Shown here piece after piece: positions 57,458 through 64,000 of a DNA stretch of 64,000 nucleotides (position 1 is the stretch's first letter; every line of letters begins with the position of its first letter). The DNA is from Aureitalea marina. GTDB taxonomy: Bacteria > Bacteroidota > Bacteroidia > Flavobacteriales > Flavobacteriaceae. The stretch is from the NCBI RefSeq assembly GCF_002943755.1, contig NZ_MQUB01000001.1:652501-716500 (forward strand), given 5' to 3'. Below the pieces are notes generated by a model. It was given only the letters and a program-made list of their open reading frames with translations. It had not been told where the DNA came from and did not search any database. Both the position numbers and the translations under genes were made by a program.

Positions 57458-57465
57458 CAAAAATA
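57458..57465 (-). promoter_or_regulatory. -7 promoter box of smpB (TATTTTTG)
   Basis: Exact TAnnTTTG on the minus strand, seven bases before the smpB ATG, close to the 3' end of the M23 gene. Confidence 0.6.
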
Positions 57466-57470
57466 CGAGA

Positions 57471-58439
57471 TTAGTTCTCAATACTCCTGATGCGGTCCAA
57501 CCTTATTGGAGAGTAATCTTCCCGTATCTCTTTATTGACCATCAGCCGGTCAAAAAAACATTTAATGCCCACTGAGGTCAACATTTTGGGACCATCCTGA
57601 ATATGTAAATGCAGATGTGGTTCGCTGGAATTTCCGGAGTTTCCGCAATTACCCAGCAATTGACCTCGCTTAACCCGTTCTCCATTGCTTACTTTTACGG
57701 TACCTTTTTCGAAATGGGCATAGACAATATATTCACCCTTGTCTGTTAAGAGGGTCACACTATTTCCAAGTGCTTGTCTGGGATTCATAGCTCCAGGTTT
57801 GTTATCCTCCACACCGGTAATCACTTCCACAACCAGGGCGTCACAAACGGCAAAGATCGGTTTACCAAATGCCCAGTAGTCTTCGTTTCGCGTACCACTT
57901 CGTTGGTAGGTCTTATTGTTGCTTCCCAATACGAGAAAATCGAAGGCTCGGCGCTGAGCATTGGAGATCACATGATAGTTCTGGGCCTTTGTATCACCAC
58001 CCCAAACGGTAAACCATTCTCCTTTGAACGGGAGGGAAAGCCTGGTTAGGTTTCGCTCAATTTTCGGTGTGACGTCCTCGGTAACAGGCATGAAGCGCAA
58101 TCCACTTAGTTTGTTCTCTCTATCCAACGACAAGGCCATTTTTTGCTTCCCTCGGACAAAATGTAATAGATAGACTTCCGCCAGATTGCCTTCCTGAATG
58201 AACTCCAGGCTATCGATATTTCCATAGGCTTCCCTGTAATCTTTGAGGATCTGGTCTATGGTCTCAAAACCTAGTTGCTTCTGTACATCTTCGTTCAGCA
58301 TGTCAAAAACAGCCTGAGAATCCCCCTGATTGAAATTCGTTTTGAAATTCTCCACCTGCTGCATGTAGCTAGGCTGCTGACCCAATGACAAGGCAGTAGC
58401 CAAAATCATGAATATGCAAGAAATAAGTCGTTTCATCAT
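57471..58439 (-). CDS. Secreted M23-family metallopeptidase (LytM-like) with N-terminal DUF3887-like domain
   Basis: A 322-residue protein: signal peptide (about 1-20), a first domain (25-125, FKTNFNQGDSQAVFDMLNED) of DUF3887 type, then a peptidase_M23 fold. The zinc site is readable as HxH in SEPHLHLHIQD and an upstream NAQRRAFDF with Asp; the usual preceding His is not in its standard place (the only nearby His is in NYHVIS), so activity is not certain. M23 enzymes cut peptide cross-links in peptidoglycan. It ends five bases before the smpB promoter box. Confidence 0.88.
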   Translation of the reverse strand: MMKRLISCIFMILATALSLGQQPSYMQQVENFKTNFNQGDSQAVFDMLNEDVQKQLGFETIDQILKDYREAYGNIDSLEFIQEGNLAEVYLLHFVRGKQKMALSLDRENKLSGLRFMPVTEDVTPKIERNLTRLSLPFKGEWFTVWGGDTKAQNYHVISNAQRRAFDFLVLGSNNKTYQRSGTRNEDYWAFGKPIFAVCDALVVEVITGVEDNKPGAMNPRQALGNSVTLLTDKGEYIVYAHFEKGTVKVSNGERVKRGQLLGNCGNSGNSSEPHLHLHIQDGPKMLTSVGIKCFFDRLMVNKEIREDYSPIRLDRIRSIEN

Positions 58440-58473
58440 CGTAAGTTATTACCCTGATTAGGGACTCAATATT

Positions 58474-58481
58474 TACTTTTG
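58474..58481 (+). promoter_or_regulatory. -7 promoter box of the DUF6503-like lipoprotein gene (TACTTTTG)
   Basis: Exact TAnnTTTG, 15 bases before ATG 58497. Confidence 0.55.
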
Positions 58482-58496
58482 TTACAAATATACTTT

Positions 58497-59234
58497 ATGC
58501 GGGCACTCATATTACTCGGTCTTATCTCCATTTTAATCGGATGTCAAGAACAAAACCCCAAAACGGCACAGGAAATAGTTGATGCTGCCATTCTCTCGGC
58601 TTGTCCTGGTGGTTGTGATCAGGTTAAGGTTCAATTCGATTTCCGAGATAAACACTACAAAAGCTCTAGGGATAACGGCATGTTTACTTATGAGCGTATT
58701 TTCAAGGATTCCCTGGGATTGATCCGCGACCAGCTTCGTAACGACGGGTTTACCCGTTTCATTGACGATCAAGTCGCCAGGATTCCGGATAGCCTGGCGT
58801 TTAAATATTCCAACAGCGTGAATTCCGTGCATTATTTTGCTCAATTGCCCTTTGGACTCAACGATCCCGCCGTACAAAAAGAGTATTTGGGTCTTACTGT
58901 AATTGGGGGCAAATCCTATCACAGTATTCAGATCACTTTTCGTCAAGAGGGAGGGGGAAAGGACTTTGAGGATCAGTTCATGTATTGGTTTGCCGAAGAC
59001 GACCTTCGACTGGAATTTCTGGCGTATAACTACATAACAGATGGTGGAGGGGTACGTTTGCGGGAAGCCTTTAACCTCAGGGAAATTGACGGGATCTGGT
59101 TCAGTGATTATCGCAATTACAAACCGGTCAGTAAGGAAACACCACTGACTGATCTACCTGCCTTATTTGAGGCCGGGGAGTTAGAATTACTATCCTTGAT
59201 CGAGTTAGAGAATGTTATTGTAGACCGTTCCTGA
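58497..59234 (+). CDS. DUF6503-like lipoprotein
   Basis: A 245-residue protein with lipoprotein signal (RALILLGLISILIGCQEQ, Cys near 16). The body has QVKVQFDFRDKHYKSSRDNG, YFAQLPFGLNDPAVQKEYLG, GKSYHSIQITF and WFAEDDLRLEFLAYNYITDGGG, a pattern of flavobacterial DUF6503 proteins. Function unknown; a single lipid-anchored beta domain. The start is ATG 58497; an upstream in-frame codon near 58479 is inside the promoter. It is convergent with the histidine phosphatase. Confidence 0.75.
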   Translation: MRALILLGLISILIGCQEQNPKTAQEIVDAAILSACPGGCDQVKVQFDFRDKHYKSSRDNGMFTYERIFKDSLGLIRDQLRNDGFTRFIDDQVARIPDSLAFKYSNSVNSVHYFAQLPFGLNDPAVQKEYLGLTVIGGKSYHSIQITFRQEGGGKDFEDQFMYWFAEDDLRLEFLAYNYITDGGGVRLREAFNLREIDGIWFSDYRNYKPVSKETPLTDLPALFEAGELELLSLIELENVIVDRS

Positions 59235-59238
59235 AAGA

Positions 59239-59757
59239 CTAGTTCAGTTTTAAGATCTGCACTTCGGACTTCCCGTCCATCAATGTGACCACAAACAAGG
59301 TCCCATTATCGTTATCGTCCATATCAGCGTATTTGTTTTCACCGATCATGGCATTGACCATGGCTGGAGTTGTATTGCTGTGTCCCACAACTAAGACCGT
59401 TTTGCCCGCTGTGGCCTGTTGGAACTCTTCAGAGAACAGTTTGGAGGGGTCATAGAGCTGTATCTCCAATTCCTTCTTTCGAGCAGTAGGGGAGGCGGTC
59501 ATTAAGGTACGGTCGTAATCGGTAGAATAGATGGCGTCCAATTCGGTACTCGAAAACAGATCTGCCCAACGATCGGCACGGAAAAATCCTTTTTTTGTCA
59601 ATCCTGGATTTTTGTTCGAAGGATCGCTGCGATCTTTTTCTGCGTGTCTAATCAGAAAATAAGTGGTCGCACCTTCTTGGACTTCTGTGGTTTGCTGGGC
59701 TGTCGTCGTCTGAAGTAGTCCGGTGGCCAGCCAAAGGAGCAAAAAGATTCGTTTCAA
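59239..59757 (-). CDS. Exported histidine phosphatase family protein
   Basis: A 172-residue phosphoglycerate-mutase-like phosphatase: signal peptide (about 1-20), catalytic FLIRHAEKDRSD with His near 37, IYSTDYDRTLMTASP, and VLVVGHSNTTPAMVN with the second His. The substrate is unknown; family members dephosphorylate sugar phosphates, nucleotides or proteins. The start is TTG 59757; no ATG is in frame. The gene begins near the end of the small-peptide terminator. Confidence 0.88.
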   Translation of the reverse strand: MKRIFLLLWLATGLLQTTTAQQTTEVQEGATTYFLIRHAEKDRSDPSNKNPGLTKKGFFRADRWADLFSSTELDAIYSTDYDRTLMTASPTARKKELEIQLYDPSKLFSEEFQQATAGKTVLVVGHSNTTPAMVNAMIGENKYADMDDNDNGTLFVVTLMDGKSEVQILKLN

Positions 59758-59783
59758 GGCAAAAGATTTGTGCTAAAATAAAA

Positions 59784-59805
59784 AAACCAACCCAGTGGTT
59801 GGTTT
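59784..59805 (-). terminator. Intrinsic terminator of the 42-residue peptide transcript
   Basis: AAACCAACC, loop CAGT, GGTTGGTTT; on the minus strand it is followed by a T-rich run. It lies 63 bases after the stop of the 42-codon ORF. Confidence 0.85.
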
Positions 59806-59867
59806 ATTTTTTTCGGTATGTAGGTAGGTGGTCGCTTCCTTGAGCAGACATTCACACAATTGGACTC

Positions 59868-59996
59868 TTACAGATATTGGTAAGCAGTGATCAAGGTGTA
59901 GGTCGCCATAAAAAGGGTCACACTCGCTATATAGATACCCAGGGTCTTGTTTGTCTGAGGACGGCTGAGTTTCAATGCTTTTTGTGTTGTTTTCAT
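59868..59996 (-). CDS. 42-residue single-pass membrane peptide
   Basis: A small ORF from ATG 59996 to TAA 59868. The peptide has a basic N-terminus (KTTQKALKLSRPQTNK), then one hydrophobic helix (about residues 19-38) and ends in YQYL. It has its own terminator (59784-59805) and, upstream, an ECF-like promoter (GTAAC, 16 bases, CGTC). I recognise no family. The arrangement as an isolated unit with matched signals at both ends is the main evidence that it is real; a stress-responsive membrane peptide is a guess. Confidence 0.5.
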   Translation of the reverse strand: MKTTQKALKLSRPQTNKTLGIYIASVTLFMATYTLITAYQYL

Positions 59997-60029
59997 CGTA
60001 ATAGTTTTCTGATTGTTGTACACCATTAA

Positions 60030-60054
60030 GACGAAAACCCCATTGCTTTGTTAC
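60030..60054 (-). promoter_or_regulatory. Possible ECF-sigma promoter (GTAAC-N16-CGTC) of the small peptide
   Basis: Minus strand GTAAC at 60054-60050, 16 bases, CGTC at 60033-60030, predicting a leader of about 28 bases before ATG 59996. AAC and CGTC with 16-17 spacing is the general ECF pattern; no TAnnTTTG is present here. Confidence 0.4.
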
Positions 60055-60064
60055 AGTTGGAATG

Positions 60065-61819
60065 TCAATTATTTGTTAAAGTGTCCTGATTGGCTAAGGT
60101 GTAATTCATGAACCCGATAAGCATTTCATCCGTACTTTGTACACCGTACCCTATATCTACGGATGGGTTAGGGTTTAACGGATTCTGAAAGGTGTTATCG
60201 TAAATACCTTCAGTAACGATAACAGAACCGCTTGGCAGAAATATAGGTTTTTCTAAAAGGTATTGAAATTGCCAATTGAAGTTGTAATCTGGAACTGACA
60301 CCAAATCTACCCGTGTGGAGTCGGGTAATAGAGCGAACATAGAAGCCCGCTTGCCACGGTAATGCATATGAGGACAAATGGCGTGTACAAATACATCTTG
60401 CGTAATTGTATCGAATGCGACTACCTTAACTTCATCAGTATGTGCTGGGATGCTGAAATTTCGTGTTGTCGATGCTAGCGAACGATATTCTCTTTCCGGA
60501 GGTTCATTCAAGTAGTAAAAACCAATTAGTGTTTTATCGATTTCACGTTTTCCCGTTGCATTGTAATGGAGTTGCATCCCTAATTTTGAACCTTTCTGTA
60601 AATAGATACCCGTTCCTTTCGGAGCTTGATTTAACCAGCCAGAACCAGCGCTGATTGCCAAAAAATTATCGTTCCATGGAATGATCTTTCGTTTGACCAA
60701 TCCTTCCACGCGGGAATTGCTTTGGCTGGTTAATAAGGTATGGTGAACAGATTTGGTGGCGGATGATCGAATATCGATATGCCCTATCCAGCGATCTACA
60801 GAGTCATTAAATTTGAAATTCTGAATACGGTAAGGAATAATTCCGGTTGCAGGCAGATCTTCTGTTTTGAGTTCGACAATGTAATCGGGTTCACCCATAC
60901 TCCATTTAGTGGGTTCTTCCGACAAATTTTTCAGCGGATCGCTCCCTTCACCTTTGGTCATTCCAGATTCGATCCATTTGATAATATTTCTTGCATCTTG
61001 CTCGGCAAGAGCAAATGAATTCGAAAATTTTCCAATTTTTGGATCCGCTTTCCAAGGTGGCATGCGTTTACTTATAAGGACCTCTTTGATCATATCTGAC
61101 CAGCCAACAATAGTCTGGTATTCGTCCATGGACCATGGCGCCATCCCGTTGTCTCTGTGACATCGGACGCAGTTATTCTTAAAAATTGGTGCTATATCCT
61201 CGGTGTATGTCAATGGAGTTTCAAATTTAACCCTTCGGGTCACCTTACAACCACGTACGGCCTTAGGCATCGATTTTACCTCTGATCCATTAATGATCCC
61301 ATCCAATGCCTCTATCAGGAAATCATTTTCGGAAGTATCCTTTTGTGCTTCGTAGTCTAGGCGATCATTTAGAGGACCTCGGTAAAGGATTTGCCTGGAG
61401 ACAGGATGCAGGACAATAACTTCAGCAGTAATCCTAATGTCCAACTCATCGGCCAAAATTTGATTTTGGTCCATAAGAACAGGAATCTCGATTCCATATT
61501 TAGAGACCTCAGATTCCACAGTATCCCTATTATCCTGAATATTAGAATTCACCATAAAGAACTGAACCCCTTTTGGTCCATATTCATCGACGATCTCACG
61601 CAGGTCGTTCAGGTAGTTACGGACAATTGGACAACCGTTGCCTTGCACAAAAAGTACGATAGCTTTTTTGTTGTTGTAACGTGAAAACCGGTGGAAACCA
61701 CCTGCAGAATCATAGAGCGCATAATCGTTCATGCGATCATCCTGAACAGGGCCTGGAGTCTCATCCTTGCAGGAAAACAACAGGAATAGGCAAAGTAGTA
61801 AGAAGATCCTGGGGGACAT
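60065..61819 (-). CDS. Redoxin - cytochrome c - PHM-like copper monooxygenase fusion lipoprotein
   Basis: A 584-residue envelope protein. In order: lipoprotein signal (Cys17 in LLFSCKDE); a thioredoxin-like redoxin domain (about 30-175) with one Cys, Cys63 in QGNGCPIVRN, not CxxC; a cytochrome c heme site CVRCH (217-221); and from about 300 a copper type II ascorbate-dependent monooxygenase domain. That domain keeps equivalents of all six copper ligands of peptidylglycine alpha-hydroxylating monooxygenase: His359-His360 (SVHHTLL), His418 (QLHYN), His484 and His486 (CPHMHYRG) and Met566 (STDEM). The heme domain could deliver electrons to copper. Substrate unknown. The start ATG 61819 follows an imperfect -7 (TAATTTG). 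Confidence 0.85.
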   Translation of the reverse strand: MSPRIFLLLCLFLLFSCKDETPGPVQDDRMNDYALYDSAGGFHRFSRYNNKKAIVLFVQGNGCPIVRNYLNDLREIVDEYGPKGVQFFMVNSNIQDNRDTVESEVSKYGIEIPVLMDQNQILADELDIRITAEVIVLHPVSRQILYRGPLNDRLDYEAQKDTSENDFLIEALDGIINGSEVKSMPKAVRGCKVTRRVKFETPLTYTEDIAPIFKNNCVRCHRDNGMAPWSMDEYQTIVGWSDMIKEVLISKRMPPWKADPKIGKFSNSFALAEQDARNIIKWIESGMTKGEGSDPLKNLSEEPTKWSMGEPDYIVELKTEDLPATGIIPYRIQNFKFNDSVDRWIGHIDIRSSATKSVHHTLLTSQSNSRVEGLVKRKIIPWNDNFLAISAGSGWLNQAPKGTGIYLQKGSKLGMQLHYNATGKREIDKTLIGFYYLNEPPEREYRSLASTTRNFSIPAHTDEVKVVAFDTITQDVFVHAICPHMHYRGKRASMFALLPDSTRVDLVSVPDYNFNWQFQYLLEKPIFLPSGSVIVTEGIYDNTFQNPLNPNPSVDIGYGVQSTDEMLIGFMNYTLANQDTLTNN

Positions 61820-61849
61820 GAGGCCAAATTACGGAATTTAGCCCATAGC

Positions 61850-62335
61850 TTAAACGGCCTGCATACGAAGTTCGACCAGTCGGTCTTCAAAGGTATGCTG
61901 TTCTACTGCCTCCACTACGCTTTGGAAAAGGTTCATGAATTCAGGATCGTGTAGGTGTCTTTTCTGATTGATCAGGTCAAAATGCACATATCGGCTCCAC
62001 ATCAAAGCCTTTAATTCCGTTCTGTCGGAACTGTACATTCTTAGTTCGACTTGAAGACTGCTCTGGTCAAAGCTGATCAACTGGGATTGGATCAGCACCT
62101 CCTCCATAGTCCAGGCCGGGCGGATATAAGCGATCTGGTTGGAACCCACCACCCAACTCTTACCCTCTTTACGGGCCATTTCGTAGATGTCTATGCCATA
62201 ATTTTCGATCAGCTGGTCTTCTCTTGCGTTGACCATATAGTTGAGATATTCAGCATTATTCAGGTGATTGAAGGGATCACAATGCTGGAATCGAATTCGC
62301 GTTTTAGTTTCTAAGATCTTGGGTAAATTATCCAT
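61850..62335 (-). CDS. Acyl-CoA thioesterase (4HBT family)
   Basis: A 161-residue hot-dog-fold protein. TKTRIRFQHCDPFNHLNNAEYLNYMVNARE carries the catalytic Asp in HCDPFNHLNN, followed by VGSNQIAYIRPAWTMEEVLI. Family members hydrolyse acyl-CoAs. Upstream, 12 bases before the ATG, is a palindrome ATACC-N4-GGTAT identical except for one base to the one before the tetR gene, so it is probably repressed by that regulator; the natural signal may be an acyl-CoA or fatty acid. Confidence 0.9.
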   Translation of the reverse strand: MDNLPKILETKTRIRFQHCDPFNHLNNAEYLNYMVNAREDQLIENYGIDIYEMARKEGKSWVVGSNQIAYIRPAWTMEEVLIQSQLISFDQSSLQVELRMYSSDRTELKALMWSRYVHFDLINQKRHLHDPEFMNLFQSVVEAVEQHTFEDRLVELRMQAV

Positions 62336-62347
62336 GTTTTAAAATTT

Positions 62348-62361
62348 ATACCAAACGGTAT
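62348..62361. promoter_or_regulatory. TetR-type operator upstream of the thioesterase gene
   Basis: ATACCAAACGGTAT, an interrupted palindrome ATACC-N4-GGTAT, 12 bases before the thioesterase ATG. It matches the copy at 62995-63008 except for one base over the 16-base ATACCRAACGGTATAT. Confidence 0.7.
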
Positions 62362-62378
62362 ATTATTATTCAAAAAAA

Positions 62379-62975
62379 TTAGACGACCAGGGTACGATTA
62401 ATGAGTTCCTCCACCTGGTCTGCTGCCTCCCTGAGGTACTGATGATTGTTCATAGTGTGACTCATAAACACGGCACCTTGGATCCTGGTGTAGAGTTCAC
62501 GGGCAAATTTCTCGGAATTGGCAGCAGGTTTAACTTCGCCTTTTGCCTTTGCCCATTCCACCAACTTAGCCACATTTGCCTGGGTCTTGTTGATGACCAA
62601 CTGTACACGCGCCAATAAGGCCGAGTTCTGGTGATTGGAATCAACACCTATGTTCAGAATGGGACAACCGCCCAAATGCTGGCTATAGTCGTAATAGTTC
62701 CGATAAAATTCGGGTATGAGCAATAATCGTTGTAGAGGTGAATCTGATTGCTGCTGAAATTCTGCGATGCGCTGAAGCAGTTGATTCACGCTTTTGTCAA
62801 AAGCAGCGATCGCTATGGCTTCCTTGTTCTCGAAATTACCGTAAATAGCTCCCTTTGTGAGTCCGGTTGCTCGGGTAATATCTGTCATTGAGGTAGCGGC
62901 ATATCCCTTTTGGTTGAAAATAGGGGCAGCTTTTTCAATGATGAGTTGGCTCGTGCGTTGTGATTTGCTCAGCAT
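62379..62975 (-). CDS. TetR/AcrR family transcriptional regulator
   Basis: A 198-residue repressor. The N-terminal helix-turn-helix is at about 25-50 (GYAATSMTDITRATGLTKGAIYGNFENKEAI); the C-terminal ligand domain carries FYRNYYDYSQHLGGCPILNIGV, as in a common AcrR-type branch. A TATCTTTG box lies four bases before its ATG, and an operator at 62995-63008 just above it implies autoregulation. Likely also controls the adjacent thioesterase. Ligand not identified. Confidence 0.93.
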   Translation of the reverse strand: MLSKSQRTSQLIIEKAAPIFNQKGYAATSMTDITRATGLTKGAIYGNFENKEAIAIAAFDKSVNQLLQRIAEFQQQSDSPLQRLLLIPEFYRNYYDYSQHLGGCPILNIGVDSNHQNSALLARVQLVINKTQANVAKLVEWAKAKGEVKPAANSEKFARELYTRIQGAVFMSHTMNNHQYLREAADQVEELINRTLVV

Positions 62976-62979
62976 GGGT

Positions 62980-62987
62980 CAAAGATA
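62980..62987 (-). promoter_or_regulatory. -7 promoter box of tetR (TATCTTTG)
   Basis: Exact TAnnTTTG on the minus strand, four bases before the tetR ATG. The operator at 62995-63008 starts seven bases upstream, within the promoter. Confidence 0.65.
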
Positions 62988-62994
62988 TAAAAAA

Positions 62995-63008
62995 ATACCG
63001 AACGGTAT
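62995..63008. promoter_or_regulatory. TetR-type operator in the tetR promoter
   Basis: ATACCGAACGGTAT, palindromic ATACC-N4-GGTAT, inside the spacer of the tetR promoter; near-identical to the copy at 62348-62361. Confidence 0.7.
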
Positions 63009-63018
63009 ATTATACAAT

Positions 63019-63053
63019 GAAAACAACCCCGAAGCTAGTCCGGGGTCGTTTTC
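63019..63053 (-). terminator. Intrinsic terminator of clpB
   Basis: GAAAACAACCCCG, loop AAGCTAGTC, CGGGGTCGTTTTC. A 13-bp stem with one non-Watson-Crick position (G-U read on the minus strand), 60 bases after the clpB stop. Confidence 0.8.
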
Positions 63054-63112
63054 GTTCAACCAATCAATCATAAAAGACAGTTTTAAGGATCTACTGCCAA
63101 ACCGAAGTTCTT

Positions 63113-64000
63113 TTATTGTTCGATCAGGTCGGTCTGATTTCTAAAGACCAGTTCCTGGTCGAAATTGTCCAGTAGGATGATGCTATCGGTATGCACCTTT
63201 CCGGAAAGGATCTCTTTGGACAGCTCATTGAGCACTTCCCGTTGGATCACCCGCTTAACCGGTCTAGCTCCAAACTGGGGGTCATAGCCCTTATCGGCCA
63301 GGTAATCGATAGCCTCTGCTGTGGCGTCCAATGTAATGTGCTGCTTAGCAAGCATCTTGGAGACACCTCTCAACTGCAGACCCACTATTGCCTTGATATC
63401 CTCGCGCGAAAGCGGTGTAAACATCACGATGTCATCGATCCTGTTCAAGAACTCTGGCCTTACACTCTTCTTCAATAAACCCAGGACCTCCAACTTGGCC
63501 GTTTCCATGGCAGTCTCAATATCCTTGACTGCTTCAAACTGTTCCTGGATCAAGTGACTGCCCAGGTTACTGGTCATGATAATCACCGTGTTCTTAAAAT
63601 CAGCTACCCGTCCTTTATTGTCGGTCAATCGACCCTCATCCAACACTTGTAACAAGATGTTGAAAGTATCCGGATGGGCCTTTTCGATCTCATCCAACAG
63701 AACGACCGAATAGGGTTTTCTTCTTACGGCCTCGGTCAGTTGGCCACCTTCGTCATAACCTACATACCCGGGAGGCGCCCCTACCAATCTGCTCACACTA
63801 TGCCGTTCTTGGTATTCGCTCATGTCGATTCGCGTCATGGCATTTTCGTCGTCAAAGAGATATTCTGCCAGGGCCTTGGCCAGTTCGGTCTTACCAACAC
63901 CAGTTGTTCCTAGAAATAGGAAGGACCCTATGGGCTTCTTCACGTCCTGTAATCCGGCTCGACTGCGCCTGATGGCGTCGCTAACCGCTTTGATCGCTTC
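63113..64000 (-). CDS. clpB: ATP-dependent chaperone ClpB (partial, N-terminal part outside window)
   Basis: The 296 C-terminal codons of a Clp/Hsp100 disaggregase. They contain the second AAA+ domain: Walker [44 protein letters not shown], Walker [31 protein letters not shown], the arginine-bearing FLNRIDDIV, and the D2-small domain [20 protein letters not shown]. The frame stays open to the window edge, so the gene continues at 64001. No N-terminal or middle domain is visible here, so it could in principle be ClpC, but absence of the ClpP loop and the tail fit ClpB. Confidence 0.93.
   Translation of the reverse strand, partial: EAIKAVSDAIRRSRAGLQDVKKPIGSFLFLGTTGVGKTELAKALAEYLFDDENAMTRIDMSEYQERHSVSRLVGAPPGYVGYDEGGQLTEAVRRKPYSVVLLDEIEKAHPDTFNILLQVLDEGRLTDNKGRVADFKNTVIIMTSNLGSHLIQEQFEAVKDIETAMETAKLEVLGLLKKSVRPEFLNRIDDIVMFTPLSREDIKAIVGLQLRGVSKMLAKQHITLDATAEAIDYLADKGYDPQFGARPVKRVIQREVLNELSKEILSGKVHTDSIILLDNFDQELVFRNQTDLIEQ

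Noticed and set aside
57471-58439. Inactive M23 pseudoenzyme
   Set aside because: Although the first zinc His is not in its most typical place, the HLHLH motif and an Asp are present, and related flavobacterial proteins have this spacing, so inactivity is not shown.

Overview
The window is a piece of a chromosome from a member of the Bacteroidota, almost certainly a (probably marine) Flavobacteriaceae. The signs are the bacteroidetal -7 promoter box TAnnTTTG, secreted proteins with type IX secretion C-terminal sorting domains, a TonB-dependent receptor coupled to DUF4249 lipoproteins, a monomeric NADP isocitrate dehydrogenase, a long-form GAPDH, several sodium:solute symporters, and phylum-typical gene blocks (bamD-omega-coaBC-DUF4835-recN; YbbR-coaE; an RprXY-like two-component pair). 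Genes are densely packed. I see no insertion sequence, prophage, CRISPR array, rRNA or tRNA.

Layout. 1-4753: a partial murQ diverges from a three-gene operon (GH63-type glycosylglycerate hydrolase, Na+/solute symporter, glycerate kinase) that reads as a mannosyl- or glucosylglycerate utilisation unit. 4739-8820: a TonB receptor and two tandemly duplicated DUF4249 lipoproteins. 8892-13368: icd, a 585-base intergenic region full of stable hairpins (possible unannotated RNA), rplS with a structured leader, trmD, GNAT. 13467-21295: Tat-exported oxidoreductase, gap, degP, then dapF-GNAT-mltG and a lysozyme-like protein. 21298-28490: RsmI-like methyltransferase, secreted sugar-dehydrogenase-like protein, LMW phosphatase, dnaA, thioesterase, YigZ, EamA transporter, ribD. 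28553-39459: prmC, LOG, ligA, DUF6913, dapA, bamD, omega, coaBC, DUF4835, recN, fabI. 39632-47156: large secreted P-domain protein, glycosyltransferase, YbbR, coaE, two-component system. 47184-54138 (minus): miaA, K+ channel, exonuclease-GIY-YIG fusion, YggS, DUF1015, hydroxybutyryl-CoA dehydrogenase, Gfo/Idh oxidoreductase. 54264-64000: pcm, small proteins, symporter, smpB, M23 protein, lipoprotein, histidine phosphatase, a 42-residue membrane peptide, a redoxin-cytochrome c-PHM-like monooxygenase fusion, a TetR-thioesterase pair with two matching operators, and the end of clpB.

Most of the content is housekeeping: cell envelope (dapA, dapF, mltG, bamD, fabI), coenzyme A (coaBC, coaE), translation (rplS, trmD, miaA, prmC, smpB), and replication and repair (dnaA, ligA, recN). 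Three essential genes, ligA, coaBC and coaE, are each broken by what looks like the loss of one base from a G or C run; sequencing error is the most likely cause.

The observations most worth following up are: the recurrence of TAnnTTTG only 3-7 bases before start codons (predicted leaderless mRNAs); the hairpin-rich region 11217-11557 with its own promoter; the PHM-like fusion with all six copper ligands kept; the glycosylglycerate operon; and the 42-residue peptide with an ECF-type promoter and its own terminator.
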